Notes: generated by a model not told the origin, from the letters alone. A stretch of 64,000 nt of DNA from Paenarthrobacter ilicis (GCF_016907545.1 NZ_JAFBCD010000001.1:2108001-2172000), one strand, 5' to 3'; shown: positions 47,156 through 56,365, numbered from the stretch's first letter. A program made the numbers and translations.

Positions 47156-48002
47156 CGGTCACCGCCACAAGATCCTTCAGGGTCTCCATGAGTTTTGGTC
47201 CGATCCCATCCACGGCATCCAACTCCTCCACGGAGGCGAACGGCCCGTGTTCCTTCCGCCAATCCGCAATGCGTTGTGCCATGACGGGCCCCACCCGCGG
47301 CAGGGTGCCCAGCTCCTCCACCGATGCCGTGTTGATGTTGATTTTCATGGCACCCTTGGACGAGGCGGCGGCTTGTCCCTCCCCCGGAAGCGTGGCCCCT
47401 GGAGAGGCGGCGGATTCCGTGCTTTGCGGATCCTCACCCACTGCCGGGACATAAATCCTGACACCGTCATTGACCGCTTCTGCCAGGTTGAGCTGGTTGA
47501 GGTCAGCCGCTGGCGCAGCGCCTCCTGCAGCATCAATGGCTTGGTATACGCGACTCCCCTGCGGCAACCTCACGACGCCGGGCTTCTGCACGGCACCGGT
47601 CACATGGACCCACAAAGAGCCGGCTGTCTCTGTCCCGTGGGCCGTTGCCACGGGTGACTCTGCTGCGCCCGGGAGACCCGGGGAGGCCAGGGGTACAGCC
47701 TGTGGTGCAGCCGATCCGGAGGTCCACCAGCCGACGGCGATGGCGGCAAAAGCCAAGCAGGCTACCAGGACGGCAACGCCCCACGAAGAGCGCCACCGCG
47801 CACGGATGTGGACCGCCCGTTCTTCGCTCACGCATTCGGGTTCATCTACCTCGGTCAGGGGCAGCAGCGGCGCAACATCCGCACTTTGCGACAGACGCGG
47901 GCCAGAGGATGAACGCGGGCCAAGCGGCAAACGGCCGGCAAACCGCCGCCGGTATGCTTCCGCTGCGGCATCCGTGGCGTCATCCTGGTTCCAGCGCGGC
48001 AT
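47148..48002 (-). CDS. comEA: ComEA-type helix-hairpin-helix DNA-binding protein
   Basis: 284 aa. A charged cytosolic N-terminus is followed by one membrane helix (WGVAVLVACLAFAAIAVGWW). Then come an SLBB domain (LWVHVTGAVQKPGVVRLPQGSRVYQAIDAAGG) and a C-terminal pair of helix-hairpin-helix motifs (ININTASVEELGTLPRVGPVMAQRIADWRKE...LDAVDGIGPKLMETL). ComEA binds incoming double-stranded DNA outside the membrane and hands it to ComEC. The ATG follows TAGGCT by 6 nt, suggesting leaderless expression. It forms an operon with comEC. Confidence 0.92.
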   Translation of the reverse strand: MPRWNQDDATDAAAEAYRRRFAGRLPLGPRSSSGPRLSQSADVAPLLPLTEVDEPECVSEERAVHIRARWRSSWGVAVLVACLAFAAIAVGWWTSGSAAPQAVPLASPGLPGAAESPVATAHGTETAGSLWVHVTGAVQKPGVVRLPQGSRVYQAIDAAGGAAPAADLNQLNLAEAVNDGVRIYVPAVGEDPQSTESAASPGATLPGEGQAAASSKGAMKININTASVEELGTLPRVGPVMAQRIADWRKEHGPFASVEELDAVDGIGPKLMETLKDLVAVTGG

Positions 48003-48008
48003 ACTCCG

Positions 48009-48014
48009 AGCCTA
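48009..48014 (-). promoter_or_regulatory. Candidate -10 hexamer, leaderless comEA
   Basis: TAGGCT on the minus strand, then CGGAGT, then the ATG at 48002. Confidence 0.45.
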
Positions 48015-48086
48015 TGAGCACGGCAGAGAACAGGCACCGGGCCCAGTGCGCTATGTGGAAAAGCCGCCCGACGGGAGTACGGCCCG

Positions 48087-49061
48087 TCAGCCCGGTGTGC
48101 TGCTTTCTCCGACGATCACCGCCAGGACCCCCAGCCCCGCATGGGCTGCCAGGACGGCCGGCAAGGCGCTGATCTGAGGAGCGGGACAGTCGGGGCACAA
48201 AACATGCAGGCGTGACGCCAGGGCTTCGGCCTCACTCCTGTTGCCGAAGTGGTGGACTGCCAAACGTTGCTGCCCCGCGGGCCGGGAGGCAACATCCGCT
48301 GCAACAATTTCCTCGAGCCGCGCTATGGCGCGTACCGCGGAACGAACCTTCTCAACCGGGACGATCTTGCCGCCGTCGACCCCCAGGATGGGCTTGATGG
48401 CGAGGACTGTTCCAACGAGTGACGCTGCGGCGCCTACGCGCCCGCCCCGCCTGAGCTGCTCAAGGCTGGGCACATAGAAATAGACTTTGGTGCGTTCCAT
48501 CCGCTTTTCGGCGAAACCCCGGACCGCAGCCGCGTCCTGGCCATCGGCCGCAGCCACCACAGCGCTTTGCACGCCCATTCCCTGTGCCATGCCGACGGTC
48601 CGCGAGTCGACAACTTCAACCGGGATGGACACCCGGGCCGCGGCCAACCGGGCAGCGTCAGCTGTGCCGGAAAGATCCGAAGAGATGTGGATCGACACCA
48701 CGGCTTCGTAGCCCTGCCGCTGAGCCGCCATATAGGCCTGTTCGAACTGGCCGGGTGAGGGGCGGGAGGTTTTCACTGACTTCCCGGAGGCCAATGCCAA
48801 GGACAGGGTCCCAGTGATGTCGTCTTCGCCCTCACCGTAAATTTCGCTACCCACCATTACGGGCATGGGCACAACGGTCAAGCGCCCGTCAGGGATAAAA
48901 GCAGCCACCCAGTCGCGGGGCAACGCAGCTGCAGAATCGGTGACCACCGCGGTTTTGACGACGGCGGCCAATGGCGCCTCCGCGGCCCGCACGGCGGGTT
49001 GCCTTAACCGGGCAACCCGTTCCTTAAGCCACATCCAGGCGGGTGGTTCGCGCTCAGGCAC
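48087..49061 (-). CDS. DegV family fatty-acid-binding protein
   Basis: 324 aa. The DegV fold is shown by TAVVTDSAAALPRDW, then DITGTLSLALASGKSVKTSRPSPGQFEQAY, SIHISSDLSGTADAARLA and VEVVDSRTVGMAQGMGV. The SRPSP and S-S-x-L-S-G-T residues contact the fatty-acid carboxylate. DegV/FakB proteins present fatty acids for phosphorylation by FakA-type kinases; no fakA lies nearby. GGAGG precedes the GTG start. It lies between leuS and comEA on the same strand. Confidence 0.92.
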   Translation of the reverse strand: MPEREPPAWMWLKERVARLRQPAVRAAEAPLAAVVKTAVVTDSAAALPRDWVAAFIPDGRLTVVPMPVMVGSEIYGEGEDDITGTLSLALASGKSVKTSRPSPGQFEQAYMAAQRQGYEAVVSIHISSDLSGTADAARLAAARVSIPVEVVDSRTVGMAQGMGVQSAVVAAADGQDAAAVRGFAEKRMERTKVYFYVPSLEQLRRGGRVGAAASLVGTVLAIKPILGVDGGKIVPVEKVRSAVRAIARLEEIVAADVASRPAGQQRLAVHHFGNRSEAEALASRLHVLCPDCPAPQISALPAVLAAHAGLGVLAVIVGESSTPG

Positions 49062-49083
49062 GCATCCTCCAAAGGTGATGACC

Positions 49084-49108
49084 GGCCGCCGGCACCACGC
49101 CGGCGGCC
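49084..49108 (-). terminator. GC-rich stem-loop after leuS
   Basis: GGCCGCCGGC (49084-49093), ACCAC loop, GCCGGCGGCC (49099-49108). There is no U-run. Confidence 0.65.
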
Positions 49109-49120
49109 GCTCGGTTCCCG

Positions 49121-51649
49121 CTAGGCAGGAACGATGTTCACCAGTTTAGGTGCACGGACGATCACAGTGCGGATGCCGCGGCCGTCCAAGGCCCGCTGGA
49201 CGTTCTCAGCTGCCAAAGCAAGTTCACGCAGCGCGTCCTCACTGATGTCAGGCGAGACTTCGAGCCGGTCCCGGACCTTGCCCTGGACCTGGACCACTGC
49301 AGTGACGGTCTCCTGCACCAGCAGGGCTTCATCGTGGCGGGGCCAGCCGGCATTGGCTACCGACGCCGGGTGGCCAAGGGCGTTCCACAGGTCCTCGGCG
49401 GTGTACGGCGCAAACAGGCTCAGGATGACTGCGACGGCTTCCACTGCTTCACGGACAGCGGGATCTGCCGCACCGGGACCCGAGTCGATGGTCTTGCGGG
49501 TAGCGTTGACCAATTCCATGAGCCGCGCCACCACAACGTTGAACTTGTTGTTGTCCAGCAGGTCTGCTGCATCCGCGATGGTCTTGTGCGTCACCGTCCG
49601 GAGGGCACGATCGCCCGTGGCGGGGTCCACACCAGGCTCGCTGCTGACATCCTGGCCCAGGCGCCACGCCCGGGCAAGGAACTTCGCAGAGCCCGACGGC
49701 GATACATCCGCCCAGTCGACGTCGTCTTCCGGTGGGGAGGCAAAGATCATGGTCAGGCGTACGGCGTCCACGCCGAACTTATCCAGCTGCTCACCGAGGT
49801 CCACACCGTTGCCAAGGGATTTGCTCATGGCCTTGCCACCGTTAAGCACCTGGCCCTGGTTGAGCAGGGCGGCAAAGGGCTCGTTTGCTTCGATCAGGCC
49901 CATGTCCTTGATGACCTTGGTGAAGAACCGCGCGTAGAGCAGGTGAAGGATGGCATGCTCCACTCCACCCACATACTGGCCTACGGGCATCCAGTCATTG
50001 ACCTTTTCGGGGTCGAAAGGGCCCTCTGTGTAGTCCGGCGATACGAAGCGCAGGAAGTACCACGAGGAGTCCACGAACGTATCCATGGTGTCCGTGTCCC
50101 GCTGGGCTGCACGGCCGCAATTCGGGCATTCAACATTGACCCACTCAACGGCAGCGGCCAAGGGCGAGGTTCCCTTGGGAGCCAGTGCCTCACCCCGGAG
50201 GTTGTCCGGGAGCCTGACGGGAAGCTGGTCATCGGGAACCGGCACTTCGCCGCATTCGCCGCAGTGGATGATCGGGATGGGAGCACCCCAGAAACGCTGA
50301 CGGCTAAGCAACCAGTCACGGAGGCGGAAGTTGACGAACTTCTCCCCCGTGCCGAGCTTTTCCAGGATTTCGATGGCGGCAGGGATGCCTTCGGTCTTGG
50401 AGAGGCCATCCAGGTCGCCGGAGTTCTTCAGCGTTCCCTCACCCGTGGAAGCCACGCCGGTCTCTGCCGGATCCTCGGCCCCGGTTTCCAATACAGCCCG
50501 GACCGGAAGGTCGAATGCCTTCGCGAAGTCCAGGTCACGCTGGTCGTGGGCCGGCACTGCCATGATGGCTCCAGTACCGTAATCGGCCAGCACGTAATCG
50601 GCTGCCCACACCGGCAGCTTCTCACCGTTGAGCGGGTTGATGGCGTACCGTCCCGTGAAGACGCCGGTCTTCTCACGTTCAGTGGACTGGCGCTCGATTT
50701 CAGAGAGTCCCTTGACCTTTTCGCGGTACTCCATCAGGGAGTCATGCTGCTCTGGTGTGACCAGGTCCAGCGCCAGGTGGGCGTCGGCGGCCACTACAAA
50801 GAATGTTGCGCCGTACAGGGTGTCCGGGCGGGTGGTGAAGACGGTGACTTCGCGTTCGGCCTGGTCCCCAGCAGCTTCGATGACGAAGCGGACGTGGGCA
50901 CCTTCTGACCGGCCGATCCAGTTTCGCTGCATGGCCAGGACCCGCTCAGGCCAGTGGCCCTTGAGCTGTTCCATGTCCTCGAGCAGACGATCGGCGTAGT
51001 CGGTGATCTTGAAGTACCACTGGTTCAGCGACTTCTTGGTGACCGGCGTTCCGCAGCGTTCGCAAGCGCCGTTGACTACCTGCTCATTGGCCAGGACGGT
51101 GAGGTCCTTGGGGCACCAGTTGACGGGTGAGTCCTTGCGGTAGGCAAGTCCACGCTCGTAGAAGCGCTTGAACAGCCACTGGGTCCAGCGGTAGTACCCG
51201 GGATCGGAGGTGTGCAGGCGTCGCGACCAGTCTGCGGAGATGGCGTACCGCTTGAAAGAAGCTGCCTGGGTTTCGATGTTGGCATACGTCCACTCGCTGG
51301 GGTGGGCGTTGCGCTTGATGGCCGCATTCTCAGCGGGAAGGCCGAACGAGTCCCACCCTATGGGGTGCAGGACGTCGAAGCCTTGCTGGCGCAGGTAGCG
51401 GGCAACAACGTCACCCATGGCGAAGGCTTCGGCGTGTCCCATGTGAAGATCGCCGGAGGGGTAAGGGAACATGTCCAGCACGTAGCGGCGTTCCTTGGAG
51501 CCGTCGTCCGCAGGCGTGAAGACTTTGAGGTCTTCCCAGACCTGAGGCCATTTGGCTTCCATCGCAGCGAAGCTGTAGACGCCTTCTTCAGGCGCTTCTG
51601 CTGCGGCCTTTGGTGCTGTTCCGGTCTCTGTCTCCGGCTGAACGCTCAC
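49121..51649 (-). CDS. leuS: Leucine--tRNA ligase
   Basis: 842 aa. The class I synthetase signatures are [16 protein letters not shown] (HIGH-like) and [11 protein letters not shown] (KMSKS). The editing (CP1) domain lies between them ([35 protein letters not shown]), and a C-terminal anticodon-binding domain follows. It charges tRNA-Leu. I chose the GTG at 51649 (VSVQPETE) with GAGGG upstream; the frame is open 23 codons earlier but that part lies in the leader. A leucine-rich leader peptide and an intrinsic terminator upstream indicate attenuation. Confidence 0.96.
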   Translation of the reverse strand: MSVQPETETGTAPKAAAEAPEEGVYSFAAMEAKWPQVWEDLKVFTPADDGSKERRYVLDMFPYPSGDLHMGHAEAFAMGDVVARYLRQQGFDVLHPIGWDSFGLPAENAAIKRNAHPSEWTYANIETQAASFKRYAISADWSRRLHTSDPGYYRWTQWLFKRFYERGLAYRKDSPVNWCPKDLTVLANEQVVNGACERCGTPVTKKSLNQWYFKITDYADRLLEDMEQLKGHWPERVLAMQRNWIGRSEGAHVRFVIEAAGDQAEREVTVFTTRPDTLYGATFFVVAADAHLALDLVTPEQHDSLMEYREKVKGLSEIERQSTEREKTGVFTGRYAINPLNGEKLPVWAADYVLADYGTGAIMAVPAHDQRDLDFAKAFDLPVRAVLETGAEDPAETGVASTGEGTLKNSGDLDGLSKTEGIPAAIEILEKLGTGEKFVNFRLRDWLLSRQRFWGAPIPIIHCGECGEVPVPDDQLPVRLPDNLRGEALAPKGTSPLAAAVEWVNVECPNCGRAAQRDTDTMDTFVDSSWYFLRFVSPDYTEGPFDPEKVNDWMPVGQYVGGVEHAILHLLYARFFTKVIKDMGLIEANEPFAALLNQGQVLNGGKAMSKSLGNGVDLGEQLDKFGVDAVRLTMIFASPPEDDVDWADVSPSGSAKFLARAWRLGQDVSSEPGVDPATGDRALRTVTHKTIADAADLLDNNKFNVVVARLMELVNATRKTIDSGPGAADPAVREAVEAVAVILSLFAPYTAEDLWNALGHPASVANAGWPRHDEALLVQETVTAVVQVQGKVRDRLEVSPDISEDALRELALAAENVQRALDGRGIRTVIVRAPKLVNIVPA

Positions 51650-51718
51650 TGCTGCCCTCTTCTGTTCTTCGATGGCGGTTTTGCCTCCTGCTGCGGCCCG
51701 GGAAACCCCCGGACACAC

Positions 51719-51743
51719 AAAAGCCCCTCAACAATGGAGGGGC
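51719..51743 (-). terminator. Leader terminator (attenuator) upstream of leuS
   Basis: On the minus strand GCCCCTC (51743-51737), seven-base loop, GAGGGGC (51729-51723), then TTTT (51722-51719). It lies between the leader ORF and leuS, on the leuS strand, so it can only act on the leuS leader transcript. Confidence 0.82.
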
Positions 51744-51771
51744 GGCCGCACGGCTATGTATTGCCGGGCGG

Positions 51772-51798
51772 CTAGCTAAGCAGAAGGATCTCACACAT
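51772..51798 (-). CDS. leuS leader peptide
   Basis: An 8-codon ORF, MCEILLLS and stop, with leucine codons CTT-CTG-CTT in a row, followed 28 nt later by an intrinsic terminator and then leuS. This is the layout of a ribosome-mediated attenuator responding to charged tRNA-Leu. The stretch CTTCTGCTTAGCT nearly repeats the leuA leader (CTTCTTCTTAGCT). TAAGGT ends 6 nt before the ATG, so the leader mRNA probably starts at the AUG; AAGG could alternatively act as an SD. It is too short for automated callers. Confidence 0.77.
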   Translation of the reverse strand: MCEILLLS

Positions 51799-51804
51799 AT
51801 CAAT

Positions 51805-51810
51805 ACCTTA
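51805..51810 (-). promoter_or_regulatory. Candidate -10 hexamer for leuS leader transcript
   Basis: TAAGGT on the minus strand, then ATTGAT, then the leader ATG at 51798. Its upstream end overlaps the palindrome arm at 51809. Confidence 0.45.
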
Positions 51811-51840
51811 CCCCACCAAACCCATGGGGCTGGTGGGGTA
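51809..51840. promoter_or_regulatory. 10-bp-arm palindrome over leuS promoter (operator candidate)
   Basis: TACCCCACCA (51809-51818) and TGGTGGGGTA (51831-51840) are exact complements 12 bp apart, giving a centre-to-centre spacing of two helical turns. It covers the -35 region of the presumed leuS leader promoter. Confidence 0.55.
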
Positions 51841-51858
51841 AGACGGCCGCACGCGAAA

Positions 51859-51932
51859 AGAGGTTCCGGGGACTCCCCGCCATGGTGTGGTGGGCACCGC
51901 GAAGCGGGCGGGCGGGAGTCCCCGGAACCTCT
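51859..51932 (-). terminator. Large perfect inverted repeat after glpK
   Basis: AGAGGTTCCGGGGACTCCC (51859-51877) and its exact 19-base complement (51914-51932) flank a 36-nt loop. On the minus strand TTT follows the second arm, consistent with glp operon termination 12 bp after the glpK stop. Confidence 0.7.
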
Positions 51933-51944
51933 GTCGGGAGATGA

Positions 51945-53459
51945 CTACTTAACGTCCTCGTCGACCCAATCCATGGACTTTGTCACAGCCTTCTTCCACA
52001 GACGCATCTGCCGCTCCTGCTCCTCTGCGGGCAACTGCGGCTCCCAGCGCTTGTCTTCGTTCCAGTTGGCGCTCAGTTCGCCCAGGTCCTTCCAGAATCC
52101 AACGGCCAGGCCTGCTGCGTAGGCAGCACCCAATGCGGTGGTTTCCACCACCTTCGGACGGACCACGGGCACGCCCAGGATGTCTGCCTGGAACTGCATC
52201 AGCGCCTCGTTGGCAACCATGCCGCCGTCGACCTTCAGTTCGGTCAGCGGTACGCCGGAGTCCGCGTTGACTGCGTCAAGGACCTCGCGTGTCTGGAAAG
52301 CCGTGGCTTCCAGGGCTGCGCGGGCAATGTGGCCCTTGTTGGCGAAACGCGTCAGACCAACGATCGCGCCGCGGGCGTCTGCACGCCAGTACGGTGCGAA
52401 AAGACCGGAGAACGCAGGAACGATGTACACGCCGCCGTTGTCCTTGACGCCGGCCGCAAGCGTTTCAACCTCGGGAGCGGAGCTGATCATTCCCAGGTTG
52501 TCGCGGAGCCATTGGATCAGCGAACCGGTGACTGCAATGGAGCCTTCCAGTGCATAGTGCGGCTTCTGGTCGCCCAACTTGTAGCCGAGGGTGGTGAGCA
52601 GCCCGTTCTTGGAGTGGACAATCTCTTCACCCGTGTTGAAGATCAGGAAGCAACCGGTGCCGTAGGTGTTCTTGGCTTCGCCGGGCTGGAAGGCCGCCTG
52701 GCCGAAGGTAGCGGCCTGCTGGTCACCCAGGATGCCGGCCACCGGGGTTTCGCGCAGCAACTGGGAGGTGTGGACGTGGCCGTACACCTCGGAGGAGGAC
52801 TTGATAGCGGGCATCATGGAGGCCGGCACGCCGAAGACGTCCAGGATCTCCTGGTCCCACTCCAGCGTTTCCAAATCCATGAACAGGGTGCGTGAAGCGT
52901 TGGTGACGTCGGTGACGTGGACACCGCCGTCCGTTCCACCGGTCAGGTTCCAAAGGACCCAGGCGTCCGTGTTGCCGAAGATGAGGTCCCCAGCTTCGGC
53001 TTTTTCGCGTGCACCCTCAACGTTGTCCAGGATCCATTTGATCTTGGTGCCGGAGAAGTAAGTGGCCAAGGGAAGGCCGACTTTTTGCTTGAAGCGTTCC
53101 AGGCCGCCGTCCTTGGCGAGCTCATCCACGATTGGCTGCGTCCGGGTGTCCTGCCAGACAATTGCGTTGTAAACCGCTTCGCCCGTGTTCTTGTCCCAGA
53201 CCACGGCGGTTTCGCGCTGGTTGGTGATGCCGACGGCGGCGATATCGTGACGGGTAAGGTTCGCCTTGGACAGCGCCGAGGCAATGACCTCACGGGTGTT
53301 GTTCCAGATTTCGGCCGGGTTGTGTTCAACCCATCCTGCCTGCGGGAAGATTTGCTCGTGTTCCATCTGGCCGGTGGAGACGATGTTGCCCGAGTGGTCA
53401 AACACAATGGCGCGTGAGCTGGTGGTGCCTTGGTCAATGGCGATGACGTATTGGTTCAT
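51945..53459 (-). CDS. glpK: Glycerol kinase
   Basis: 504 aa. FGGY-kinase motifs are clear: [59 protein letters not shown] and [13 protein letters not shown]. It phosphorylates glycerol with ATP in the cytosol, trapping glycerol that enters through GlpF. AAGGACG precedes the ATG. It follows glpF by 61 bp on the same strand, with glpD further upstream, so the three make a glycerol catabolic unit. Confidence 0.97.
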   Translation of the reverse strand: MNQYVIAIDQGTTSSRAIVFDHSGNIVSTGQMEHEQIFPQAGWVEHNPAEIWNNTREVIASALSKANLTRHDIAAVGITNQRETAVVWDKNTGEAVYNAIVWQDTRTQPIVDELAKDGGLERFKQKVGLPLATYFSGTKIKWILDNVEGAREKAEAGDLIFGNTDAWVLWNLTGGTDGGVHVTDVTNASRTLFMDLETLEWDQEILDVFGVPASMMPAIKSSSEVYGHVHTSQLLRETPVAGILGDQQAATFGQAAFQPGEAKNTYGTGCFLIFNTGEEIVHSKNGLLTTLGYKLGDQKPHYALEGSIAVTGSLIQWLRDNLGMISSAPEVETLAAGVKDNGGVYIVPAFSGLFAPYWRADARGAIVGLTRFANKGHIARAALEATAFQTREVLDAVNADSGVPLTELKVDGGMVANEALMQFQADILGVPVVRPKVVETTALGAAYAAGLAVGFWKDLGELSANWNEDKRWEPQLPAEEQERQMRLWKKAVTKSMDWVDEDVK

Positions 53460-53520
53460 GGTGACGTCCTTGTCTCAGTGGTGATGACGGTGTTTTGTGC
53501 TGTGAGGGCCAAGCGCGTTA

Positions 53521-54273
53521 TCAGCCGGCAACTGCCGGCATGATCCCCGGTACCAGGAGGGCCACGATGCCGGCCAGGGCACCGCCGACTACCGGTCCCA
53601 CAACGGGGATCCAGGCATAGGACCAGTCACTGGAGCCTTTGCCCTTGATGGGGAGGATTGCGTGGGCAATGCGGGGACCGAGGTCACGTGCGGGGTTGAT
53701 GGCGTAGCCGGTGGGACCACCCAGGGAGACGCCGATGCCGACAACGAGCAGGGCAACAGCCAGCGGGCCGAGGCCGGAGGGAGTCCCTCCGAAGGTCAGG
53801 ATGACGAACACCAGAACGAACGTGCCGATGATTTCGGTGATGAGGTTCCACGGGGTGGAACGGATGGCGGGACCGGTGGAGAAGGTGCCCAGCTTGTTGG
53901 CCGCAAGGGGCTCTTCATCGAAGTGCTGCTTGTACGCCAGCCAGCAGACAACGGCACCAAGGAAGGCGCCCAGCAGCTCGCCACCAAAGTACGTGAGTGT
54001 TGATCCAAAGGTGACGGCAACATCCGGAGCGTATTCTTTGCTGCCCTTGACCAGCAGGCCCACGGTGACGGCGGGGTTCAGGTGGGCACCGGACTTGGCG
54101 GCCACGAAAACGCCCGCGAAGACTGCGATTCCCCAACCCCACGTGACCATTAAGAATCCAGCGTTATTGCCCTTGGTGCCTTTGAGCGCAACGTTTGCCA
54201 CAACGCCGCAACCCAACAGGGTCAGCATCATGGTTCCGAATACTTCGGAAAGGAAAACAATTCCAAGAGACAT
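53521..54273 (-). CDS. glpF: Glycerol uptake facilitator (MIP/aquaporin family)
   Basis: 250 aa with six membrane helices and two half-helices carrying the NPA motifs SGAHLNPAVTVG and GYAINPARDLGPR. The Asp after the second NPAR (NPARD) is the aquaglyceroporin signature, favouring glycerol over water. GAGGAG precedes the ATG. The 185-bp gap up to glpD contains two stem-loops, so glpF-glpK may have its own promoter. Confidence 0.95.
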   Translation of the reverse strand: MSLGIVFLSEVFGTMMLTLLGCGVVANVALKGTKGNNAGFLMVTWGWGIAVFAGVFVAAKSGAHLNPAVTVGLLVKGSKEYAPDVAVTFGSTLTYFGGELLGAFLGAVVCWLAYKQHFDEEPLAANKLGTFSTGPAIRSTPWNLITEIIGTFVLVFVILTFGGTPSGLGPLAVALLVVGIGVSLGGPTGYAINPARDLGPRIAHAILPIKGKGSSDWSYAWIPVVGPVVGGALAGIVALLVPGIMPAVAG

Positions 54274-54326
54274 CTTTGACTCCTCATTTTTCTGTTATCA
54301 ACCACCTCGCGGGTGAAGTGGCCGTT

Positions 54327-54354
54327 GGGACGGTTCCGTTGCCGGAACCGTCCC
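54327..54354. repeat. Stem-loop between glpD and glpF (first of a pair)
   Basis: GGGACGGTTCCG (54327-54338), TTGC loop, CGGAACCGTCCC (54343-54354), 12 bp perfect. Confidence 0.65.
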
Positions 54355-54390
54355 GGATGGTGCTCCCCTGGCGGGATCACCTACCCCATT

Positions 54391-54414
54391 CCGTTCCGGC
54401 ATCTTCCGGAACGG
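54391..54414. terminator. Stem-loop after glpD (second of a pair)
   Basis: CCGTTCCGG (54391-54399), six-base loop, CCGGAACGG (54406-54414). It lies 45 bp beyond the glpD stop and shares the GTTCCG/CGGAAC words with the neighbouring stem-loop. Confidence 0.5.
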
Positions 54415-54458
54415 CCGAGCTTTTTGTGCTGCATTCCCTGGTTATTGCCGTGCTGGAC

Positions 54459-56243
54459 TCAGGCTACGAGGCTGTGCACGTCAACCTTGTGGAACCGCTG
54501 CAGGACTTCCTGGGCGTGGCGGATTTCCGATTCACGGGCGGCAGCGTCCCAGCCGAGGGGGCCAGCCAGCGCCGCAGCGATCTCGTTGAGCAGCTCGCCG
54601 GTCACCAAACCACGGAAAGCCAGCGACGTCCTGCGGATGAGAACATCCACCAAGTGCCCGATCTGCTCATGCTCGGCCATGAAAGCGAGTTCGCGGGTGC
54701 TGAGCTCGCGGGTGGAGCGAAGGGGGACGTCGTGACCTGCATTGAGGTACTCGATCACGGCGTCCGCACGTGTTCCGTAGCGGGTCAGCAACACTGCCAC
54801 ACGGTCTGCATCCAGGCCCGGACCCATGTGCTTCTTGATCCATTCCTGCTCGCCCTGGTCAGTGGCGGGGAAGTCCGCGCCGCCGCCGATGGCGAGCTTC
54901 GCCGTCGAGACTTTACGCTCCACGCCCAGTTCCTTGAGGACGTCGTTGGTCATGTGCTCAGCGAGGGCGCGGAAGGTGGTCCACTTGCCGCCCACCAGGC
55001 TGAGGACGACGGCGGCCTTGCCGCCCGGCGTCGCGACCGCACCGCTGCCGCTGCGGACGCTGCGTTCGATGCGGTAATCGCGCGAGACGAACCCGGGCTG
55101 GGTTGCATCGTGACGTGGCAACGGCCGGACACCGGCAAAGCTGTAAACGATCTGTTCGCGTTCCACCTTGATGGTGGGGAAGACGTGGCCTACCAGATCA
55201 AAGAAGTAGTCGATTTCCTCGTCAGTGCAGACGGCATCCTGGGACATGTCGGCGTCCACATCCGTTGTCCCCACCAGCACACGGTCACCCATGGGGTAGA
55301 TCAGGACGATGCGGCCGTCGGTGTGTTCGAAGAAGATCTCGCGGCCATTGCAGGCAGCGAGCAGTTCGGGGTGGTCAAGAACGATGTGGGAACCCTTGGT
55401 TCCGCCCATGTACTTGCTGACCGCTCCCATGGCCTCGTTGGTGAGGTCCACCCAGGCACCTGTGGTGTTGACGATCACGTCTGCCTGGAACTGGAATTCC
55501 TTGCCCGTGAGTTCGTCCCGCAGCAGTACGCCATCAGCGTTCATCGAGACGAGCGATACGTAGTTGCTGGCGCGTGCGCTGCCTCCCGGCAAGCCGCCGC
55601 CGCGGCCAGCCTTCTCGCCGTCCTGCAGGACATCCAGGGTCAGGCGCTCAGGGTTGTGAACGGATGCATCAAAGTACGTTGCCGCATATTTGATCCCGGG
55701 GTGGATTTTGGGCAACTCGGCCAGGGCCTTGGTCTTTCCGCGGAACTGGTGGCGCGGAACGGTGCCGCCATCGCGGGAGAAGAAGTCGTACATGCTCAGG
55801 CCAACCTTGATCAAGAATGCCCCGCGCTCCTTGGGCTTGCCCTGCTTGTGGGTCAGGAAGCGCATGGGTGCTGAGAGGATGCCGGAGAACGTACTGAAAA
55901 TGGGGATGGTGGTCTGCAGCGGCTTGACGTAGTGGGGTGCGATACGAAGCAGGCGGTTTCGTTCCACAACAGATTCCTGGACCAAGCGGAACTCACCGTT
56001 TTCCAGGTAGCGGATTCCGCCGTGGATCATGTGTGAGGAAGCGCCGCTGGCGCCCTGGCAGTAGTCGCCGCGCTCCACCAGAGCCACGTCCACGCCTTGC
56101 AGTGCCAGGTCCCGGAAGGTCCCAACGCCGTTAATGCCGCCGCCGATGATGAGCACCTTGGCTGATGGGCGTTCCTGCAAAGCGACCACGCGGTCGCGCT
56201 GCTGCGCCTGATGTGAACTGCCGGAATTCCTGTTGTGTCCCAA
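54459..56243 (-). CDS. glpD: Glycerol-3-phosphate dehydrogenase, FAD-dependent
   Basis: 594 aa. The FAD motif KVLIIGGGINGVGTFRDLALQG at the N-terminus, GASGASSHMIHGGIRYLENGEFRLVQES and the C-terminal signature SLVGGKWTTFRALAEHM identify GlpD. It oxidises glycerol-3-phosphate to dihydroxyacetone phosphate at the membrane and feeds electrons to menaquinone, linking to the bcc-aa3 chain. The start is TTG at 56243, supported by AAGGGAGC upstream. It is divergent from the SorC-type regulator, 122 bp apart. Confidence 0.95.
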   Translation of the reverse strand: MGHNRNSGSSHQAQQRDRVVALQERPSAKVLIIGGGINGVGTFRDLALQGVDVALVERGDYCQGASGASSHMIHGGIRYLENGEFRLVQESVVERNRLLRIAPHYVKPLQTTIPIFSTFSGILSAPMRFLTHKQGKPKERGAFLIKVGLSMYDFFSRDGGTVPRHQFRGKTKALAELPKIHPGIKYAATYFDASVHNPERLTLDVLQDGEKAGRGGGLPGGSARASNYVSLVSMNADGVLLRDELTGKEFQFQADVIVNTTGAWVDLTNEAMGAVSKYMGGTKGSHIVLDHPELLAACNGREIFFEHTDGRIVLIYPMGDRVLVGTTDVDADMSQDAVCTDEEIDYFFDLVGHVFPTIKVEREQIVYSFAGVRPLPRHDATQPGFVSRDYRIERSVRSGSGAVATPGGKAAVVLSLVGGKWTTFRALAEHMTNDVLKELGVERKVSTAKLAIGGGADFPATDQGEQEWIKKHMGPGLDADRVAVLLTRYGTRADAVIEYLNAGHDVPLRSTRELSTRELAFMAEHEQIGHLVDVLIRRTSLAFRGLVTGELLNEIAAALAGPLGWDAAARESEIRHAQEVLQRFHKVDVHSLVA

Positions 56244-56338
56244 AACTGCTCCCTTGGGCTTGGTTCGTGCGCCGCGCCGCTCGCTGCTGCACTGTTCACA
56301 ACTAATCTTTCGAAGGTGGAAAATGGAGTCAAGCTATT

Positions 56339-56352
56339 TGCACAAACGTGCA
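56339..56352. promoter_or_regulatory. Candidate operator before the SorC-type regulator
   Basis: TGCAC-aaac-GTGCA is a short perfect inverted repeat ending 13 bp before the regulator ATG, in the divergent region with glpD. A related half-site (TGCAC) lies at 56288-56292. Confidence 0.35.
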
Positions 56353-56365
56353 GGAAGGAAATGGG

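Noticed and set aside
45966..47657. 563-codon + strand frame opposite comEC/comEA
   Set aside because: Pro/Arg/Ala-rich composition typical of a complementary frame.
49084..49108. Mobile element end or attachment site
   Set aside because: A simple GC hairpin after leuS; no transposase, direct repeat or integrase nearby.
49334..50908. 524-codon + strand frame opposite leuS
   Set aside because: Shadow of leuS; no motif, no promoter or SD.
51650..51840. T-box riboswitch before leuS
   Set aside because: No T-box sequence (TGGNACCGCG-like) or specifier stem is visible; a leader peptide with Leu codons explains the terminator better.
54195..55874. 559-codon + strand frame opposite glpD
   Set aside because: Shadow of glpD in the complementary frame; no recognisable domains and no SD.
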